A stretch of DNA of 41,825 nucleotides from the NCBI GenBank assembly GCA_022837505.1, contig JALHFZ010000011.1, positions 1 to 41,825 on the forward strand, in the 5' to 3' direction. The position numbers and the translations under genes are program-made. This DNA comes from Synergistaceae bacterium (GTDB taxonomy: Bacteria > Synergistota > Synergistia > Synergistales > Aminobacteriaceae). The notes below the pieces were generated by a model, which worked only from the letters and a program-made list of their open reading frames with translations, did not search any database and was not told the DNA's origin. Positions 38,157-41,825 of the stretch are shown here, one piece after another. Positions within the stretch are counted from its first letter, which is position 1, and each line of letters begins with the position of its first letter.

Positions 38157-40316
38157 TCAGAGACTTTCCTCCCCTGAAGGTAGGGCCTGGAGATCATCCT
38201 CCTCTGCCAACCCCTCCCTTGAGGTGAGGGTAAATCTGGAGAGGGCATCCCTCAGCTTCTCCGCCTCTCCGGCAAGGGCTGCGGCCTCAAGGGCCACTCC
38301 CTCCGAGGCCCGGGCTGTTTCAGCCGAAGCGCTCCTTATGGCGTCGGTCCGCTGCACCACGTCCGCTGTGGCGTTGGAGATCCGGTCCACCCTCTCGGCC
38401 ATCTCCCCGCTCGATGCGGCCTGGGCCTGAGAATGATCGGAGATCCCCGCCATGGCCTCCGCTATTTTCTCCATCTCCTCAAGCACCTGGGTAAGGCGGT
38501 GACGGGCTTCTCCCGTTCCCGCCACAGTGGCGACCATGATTTTCCCCGCTTCCTCCGTCACGGCGAGGGAGTCCCGGGCTTCCCCCTCAAGGGTTGTGAT
38601 GAGTTCGGAGACCTCCCTGGCAGCCCTGCTTGAGTTCTCCGCAAGCTTCCTCACTTCCTCCGCCACCACGGCAAACCCCCGGCCGGCGTCCCCTGCCCGG
38701 GCGGCTTCAATGGCGGCGTTCAGGGCGAGGAGGTTCGTCTGGTCGGCAATGGCCGTGATGACCGTCACGAATCCTGAGATCTTCTCCACAGAATCTGCGA
38801 GAGTGCGGATTTTCCCCATGCTCTCCTTCGTTTTCTCTCCTGCGGAGTGAATTTCCCGGGCGACGGCATCCATTCTCGCTCCGGCAGTCCGGGCGGATTC
38901 AGCCGTGCGGGTTGCCGCCGCCAACCCTTCAGCGGAATCCTTCGCTGCGGCCTGGGCTCCCGCGGCGACCTCCTCCACCCCTGCGCTGGACTCCTCGAGG
39001 CCGGCGGAATTGTCTTCCGAGATGGACGCCACCTGTTCCAGAGAGCCTCTGATCTCCTCAATGGAGGCGTTGGTCTCCTGGGAGAGGGCCGCCAGGACCT
39101 CCGCCCTTCTGGCAATCTCGTCTGATACGGCCGCCACAGCCCGAACCGATTCCGCCTGGTTCGCGATCATGGCGGCCAGGGCATCGTCGAGCTGACCGAT
39201 TTCATCCTTCCCCCGGTAGTCGAAATCCTCCCGGGAGAGGGTGAGCTCTCCCGCTCCCGCCCTTCCCGCAAGCTCCACCGCCCGCCCGAGGGGGCGGGTG
39301 ATCATCCGGGTGAGGAGGGCTGCCACAGCGATTCCCGCGGCGAGGGCGGCGAGAATCGAAAGAAGCAGGGTGGATGATGTACGGTTCGCCTGCTCGGCTA
39401 CTCTTTCAGCAGCCTCAAGAGTTCTTCCGAGGCTGAAATTCCTGATGTCCACTGCCGAAGCGAGAGCAGAAACTCCGGCGGCATTGCGTTCCTCCCCCTT
39501 TGCGTCAAGGGCCTTCCAGGCTGTTTTCAGGTCCGTCAGGGCCTTTCCGTAGGCGGAGGCATCCTCAAGGGCCCTGTCGATCCTCTTTGTGTCCTCCCCT
39601 TCCCCGAGCCCCTTCCGGGCTTTCTGCAGCAGTGCCCCAATATCCTCCAGAGAGGTCAGGGCAGCGTCCACTCTCGAGAGTTTCCGGTCGGCGATCGCCC
39701 TCAGGGTGATCTGCTCCGTGTCGTGCACCGCCGTCTGGAGATCGTTCATATTCTCAATCCTCCCAAGGCGGCTCTTCAGGTCGACGGTGAGGATATAGCC
39801 GTCATTATTGTCCGCCAGGGCATCGAGCTCCTCGAAAAAAAGATCGGAGGCCATTTTCCCCAGAGCCTGACCGGCTTCCGCAGCCTTCCGCTGCTGGATC
39901 GCCATGGCGGCAAGGAGTTTCTGGGAGTCTCCAAGGAGGGCTGCATAGCGGGAGATCTGGGTCTTCGCCCTCTCCATTCCGTCCCGCAGACGGTCGAGAC
40001 CGGGGTACTTCGCACCGTGCTCCCGCCCCTTTTCAAGCAGGCCGTCGATATAGATGAAATTCGCGTGGGCGGCGTCGAGGTCGCTGAAGCTGTTTCCGAG
40101 GACGTAGCTGCGGACGTTGAGCATGAGGTCATGGGTGACCTTCTCGACCTCGCTCGAAAGGGTGATCCCCGGGACATACTGCTCTTCGAGGGAGGCCGCC
40201 TGTTCTCTGACGTTGTTCAGATTTTTCCAGGCATACCACCCCGCTGCCGCAAAAATAAGAAGAAGAAGGGCAAACCCCCCTGCCAGTCTTGTGCCGATCT
40301 TTCCGTGGCTGAACAT
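38157..40316 (-). CDS. Methyl-accepting chemotaxis protein
   Basis: The chemoreceptor of about 719 residues has an N-terminal helix (about 8-29), a long helical periplasmic sensor (about 30-315, all-alpha, HBM or four-helix-bundle-like), a second membrane helix (about 320-340), HAMP (about 342-395, TRMITRPLGRAVELAG) and a long cytoplasmic coiled coil. The hairpin tip reads ITAIADQTNLLALNAAIEAARAG, GRGFAVVAEEVRKLAE, which binds CheA/CheW. Glu/Gln-rich adaptation segments flank it. The C-terminus (SREGLAEEDDLQALPSGEESL) has no CheR-tethering pentapeptide. ATG 40316 has GGTGA at close spacing; GTG 40325 is an alternative. The ligand is unknown; the adjacent hydroxyacid import operon is a possible link. 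Confidence 0.93.
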   Translation of the reverse strand: MFSHGKIGTRLAGGFALLLLIFAAAGWYAWKNLNNVREQAASLEEQYVPGITLSSEVEKVTHDLMLNVRSYVLGNSFSDLDAAHANFIYIDGLLEKGREHGAKYPGLDRLRDGMERAKTQISRYAALLGDSQKLLAAMAIQQRKAAEAGQALGKMASDLFFEELDALADNNDGYILTVDLKSRLGRIENMNDLQTAVHDTEQITLRAIADRKLSRVDAALTSLEDIGALLQKARKGLGEGEDTKRIDRALEDASAYGKALTDLKTAWKALDAKGEERNAAGVSALASAVDIRNFSLGRTLEAAERVAEQANRTSSTLLLSILAALAAGIAVAALLTRMITRPLGRAVELAGRAGAGELTLSREDFDYRGKDEIGQLDDALAAMIANQAESVRAVAAVSDEIARRAEVLAALSQETNASIEEIRGSLEQVASISEDNSAGLEESSAGVEEVAAGAQAAAKDSAEGLAAATRTAESARTAGARMDAVAREIHSAGEKTKESMGKIRTLADSVEKISGFVTVITAIADQTNLLALNAAIEAARAGDAGRGFAVVAEEVRKLAENSSRAAREVSELITTLEGEARDSLAVTEEAGKIMVATVAGTGEARHRLTQVLEEMEKIAEAMAGISDHSQAQAASSGEMAERVDRISNATADVVQRTDAIRSASAETARASEGVALEAAALAGEAEKLRDALSRFTLTSREGLAEEDDLQALPSGEESL

Positions 40317-40405
40317 CCATCTCACCCCGCAGATAAATTTTGTCCGGCGAAGATTCTTCCCCCGGTGAAAAGAGACAGTCTGCTTCTATTGCATTCCCCC
40401 CAGGA

Positions 40406-40414
40406 ACTATAGCA
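40406..40414 (-). promoter_or_regulatory. Extended -10 promoter (TGCTATAGT) of the chemoreceptor gene
   Basis: TATAGT preceded by TGC on the minus strand lies about 85-95 bp before the chemoreceptor start. No convincing -35 is present. Confidence 0.45.
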
Positions 40415-40431
40415 CCAATTTGAATGCAGAG

Positions 40432-40457
40432 AAAAAGCCGCCTGGGAAAAGAGCGGC
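40432..40457 (-). terminator. Terminator of the second aminotransferase gene
   Basis: On the minus strand GCCGC and GCGGC pair around an 11-nt loop and are followed by TTTTT. It lies 20 bp past the aminotransferase stop. Confidence 0.65.
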
Positions 40458-40476
40458 CTGACCATGGTGGAGCCTT

Positions 40477-41586
40477 CTATCCTTCGAGAAATTCTCCCAG
40501 CACTTCCAGCGCCTCGGGGAAATTCTTCCGCCCCATGCCGATACGGAAATGATTCCAGTCCACGTCGAAGACGAAGTCCGGCAGGATCATCAGGCTCCGT
40601 TCCTTCACGGCATTCTCGCAGAAATCCTTCACGCTCTGATTCCCCAGCAGGCGGGGAAAGGCGGTGGATCCCCCCCGGGGCTCGAACCATTCGAACCGGT
40701 CGCTCCGGTCGAGAAAGAACTTCCGGGCCCTGTGGAGATTTTCGATCACGATGGCTCTGCACCGTCCGGCAAGCTCATCCCCTCTGCGGAGGGCGGCTAT
40801 GGCGAGAATCTCCGAAGGGGCGGAGGCGCAGATGGTCGTATAGTCCTTGAGGGAGGCCACCCGGTCGAGAAGCCAGGGGTCCCTTGAGGTAATCCATCCC
40901 GTCCGGAGGCCGGGCAGTCCGTAGGTCTTCGACAGTCCTCCCAGGGCAGCGCTTTTTTTGTAAAGTTCAGGTACGGAGGGAAGTCTTTTTTCTGAATCAT
41001 ACTCAAGCCCCCGGTACATTTCGTCGGAAAAGACGAAAATCCCCTTTTTCGCGCAGAAATCAAGGACCTCCGTCAGCTCGTCGAGGGAGGGAAGAAAACC
41101 CGTGGGGTTGTGGGGAAAGTTGAGGACAACGAGCCTCGTGTTCTCCCGGACGGCCCCCTCGAGAAAGGGGATGTCCAGCCGCCAGGAGCCGTTTTCCTTC
41201 TTGAGATACCATCGGGTCACCTCGCAGCCGAGGGATTTGGGAATTTCATAGAGGGACTGGTAGGAGGGGCTCAGGATGACGGCATGATCGTCCTGATCGA
41301 GAAGGGCGTTCATGGTCAGGAAGATCCCCTCCTCGGGGTTGATCTCGAGGACTTCCTCTGAGGTGACCCCTGTCCTCGAAGCGATCTCCTTCAGAAGGAG
41401 GGGGTGCCCCCTCGCTTCGGTATAGGAGAGCTTCAAATTCCTCCACAGGTCCAGAACCTCGGAATCGCTTCCGGAAAGCAGATCCTCCATCCCCATGGTC
41501 TCGCAGTCCGAAGGGCTGAGCATATGTTCCACCGTAAACTCGTATTTGGCGAAGTACCTTTCGAGGAGAAAATCCCGCACTTTCAT
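40477..41586 (-). CDS. PLP-dependent aminotransferase (class I/II)
   Basis: This fold-type I aminotransferase has 369 residues. Motifs are LKLSYTEARGHPLLLKEIA near the N-terminus, LSPSYQSLYEIPKSLG, VVLNFPHNPTGFLPS, FVFSDEMYRGLEYD (Asp for the pyridine nitrogen), AALGGLSKTYGLPGLRTGWI with the Schiff-base lysine, and a late FRIGMGR arginine. It resembles the capreomycidine-synthase/aspartate-aminotransferase-like group; substrate is not readable. It has its own promoter (41637-41664) and terminator (40432-40457), so it is monocistronic. The ATG at 41586 has only a weak ribosome site. Confidence 0.88.
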   Translation of the reverse strand: MKVRDFLLERYFAKYEFTVEHMLSPSDCETMGMEDLLSGSDSEVLDLWRNLKLSYTEARGHPLLLKEIASRTGVTSEEVLEINPEEGIFLTMNALLDQDDHAVILSPSYQSLYEIPKSLGCEVTRWYLKKENGSWRLDIPFLEGAVRENTRLVVLNFPHNPTGFLPSLDELTEVLDFCAKKGIFVFSDEMYRGLEYDSEKRLPSVPELYKKSAALGGLSKTYGLPGLRTGWITSRDPWLLDRVASLKDYTTICASAPSEILAIAALRRGDELAGRCRAIVIENLHRARKFFLDRSDRFEWFEPRGGSTAFPRLLGNQSVKDFCENAVKERSLMILPDFVFDVDWNHFRIGMGRKNFPEALEVLGEFLEG

Positions 41587-41636
41587 TTCATCACAGCCTT
41601 CGGCAGAAATTCTGGTTACTCAGGCGTTTCCTTGCC

Positions 41637-41664
41637 ATTATAACCGCCTTCCCTTCTTCTTCAA
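41637..41664 (-). promoter_or_regulatory. Sigma-70 promoter of the second aminotransferase gene
   Basis: TTGAAG (41659-41664) and TATAAT (41637-41642) are 16 bp apart on the minus strand, giving a leader of about 45 nt. Confidence 0.7.
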
Positions 41665-41666
41665 TC

Positions 41667-41692
41667 GAAAAGACCCCTTAAGGGGTCTTTTC
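41667..41692 (-). terminator. Perfect 13-bp palindromic terminator
   Basis: GAAAAGACCCCTT and its exact complement abut, giving CCCC/GGGG stems with A-rich and T-rich ends on both strands. It terminates the chemoreceptor gene entering from the right edge, and its T-tract works in either direction. The next promoter begins right beside it. Confidence 0.88.
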
Positions 41693-41702
41693 ATCTGGTT
41701 TT

Positions 41703-41825
41703 TTAAGATTTTTTTATCGGATTCGCGGGCATCAGCCCCCGGAGCCCCTCTTCTTTCATCCGGAAGCGTGAGACGGACTGCTCCATCCCTTCGCTCAGAC
41801 GCACAAGCTCCTCGGAAGAAGCGGT
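41703..41825 (-). CDS. C-terminus of a methyl-accepting chemotaxis protein (partial)
   Basis: The last 40 codons of a minus-strand gene enter from the right edge and stop with TAA. The sequence SSEELVRLSEGMEQSVSRFRMKEEGLRG has the typical end of a chemoreceptor signalling domain (a SAEELxxLAxxLxxxVSRF-like pattern). The remainder lies outside the window. A perfect terminator follows the stop. Confidence 0.75.
   Translation of the reverse strand, partial: TASSEELVRLSEGMEQSVSRFRMKEEGLRGLMPANPIKKS

Noticed and set aside
1..41825. CRISPR arrays, insertion sequences, rRNA or tRNA genes
   Set aside because: I looked for regularly spaced repeats, transposase motifs and conserved RNA segments on both strands and found none I could support.

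Overview
The window is about 42 kb of a GC-rich bacterial chromosome with tightly packed genes, many ATGA/GTGA stop-start overlaps and frequent GTG and TTG starts. It carries an LPS gene (kdsB), two TRAP importers of different classes, histidine-degradation genes, an M20D amidohydrolase, several PLP aminotransferases and an Etf-linked 2-hydroxyacid dehydrogenase. Together these suggest an anaerobic, amino-acid and organic-acid fermenting Gram-negative. Synergistota (Synergistaceae) fits best, but that is inference from gene content, not from a marker gene. I see no rRNA, tRNA, CRISPR array, phage or insertion sequence.

Layout, left half. 1-2.1 kb: the tail of an unidentified gene coupled to kdsB, convergent with a pirin gene that has a perfect 12-bp dyad at its promoter. 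2.5-7.6 kb: a catabolic operon with a DctPQM TRAP importer, a DUF1537 acid-sugar kinase and PdxA2, which should take a four-carbon sugar acid (D-threonate or D-erythronate) to dihydroxyacetone phosphate. 7.6-11.1 kb: a SNF2/HepA-type helicase gene with a frameshift and a deleted Walker A, so a pseudogene. 11.0-14.6 kb (minus): a Mop molybdate-binding protein, EtfB, EtfA and a GlcD-type FAD dehydrogenase, resembling electron-bifurcating lactate dehydrogenase/Etf systems. 14.9-20.9 kb: an M20D amidohydrolase, hutI-hutH, a class I aminotransferase, an unexplained structured intergenic segment and a tiny two-helix membrane protein with heme-ligand-like histidines.

Layout, right half. 21.0-25.3 kb: a 3-hydroxyacyl-CoA-dehydrogenase-family enzyme, then a large dCache/PAS/GAF/GGDEF diguanylate cyclase translationally coupled to a VOC protein. 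25.7-28.2 kb: a DUF4130 remnant, a Na/Pi cotransporter with a PhoU-like tail and two small unknown ORFs. 28.25-32.2 kb: a compact Ski2-like helicase, an HD-GYP phosphodiesterase and an MGDG-synthase-like glycosyltransferase. 32.3-38.1 kb (minus): an Ldh2-family dehydrogenase, a TAXI-type TRAP binding protein, a fused TRAP permease and a LarA-family nickel hydroxyacid racemase/epimerase with all its catalytic residues. 38.1 kb to the end: a chemoreceptor, another aminotransferase and the C-terminus of a second chemoreceptor.

The two most coherent systems are the acid-sugar operon and the Ldh2-TAXI-LarA operon. The latter looks like a self-contained import, racemisation and oxidation route for a 2-hydroxy acid whose identity is not evident. 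The GlcD/EtfAB locus elsewhere in the window could use the opposite enantiomer. Both TRAP operons have a strong hairpin directly after the binding-protein gene, presumably to raise binding-protein yield over permease.
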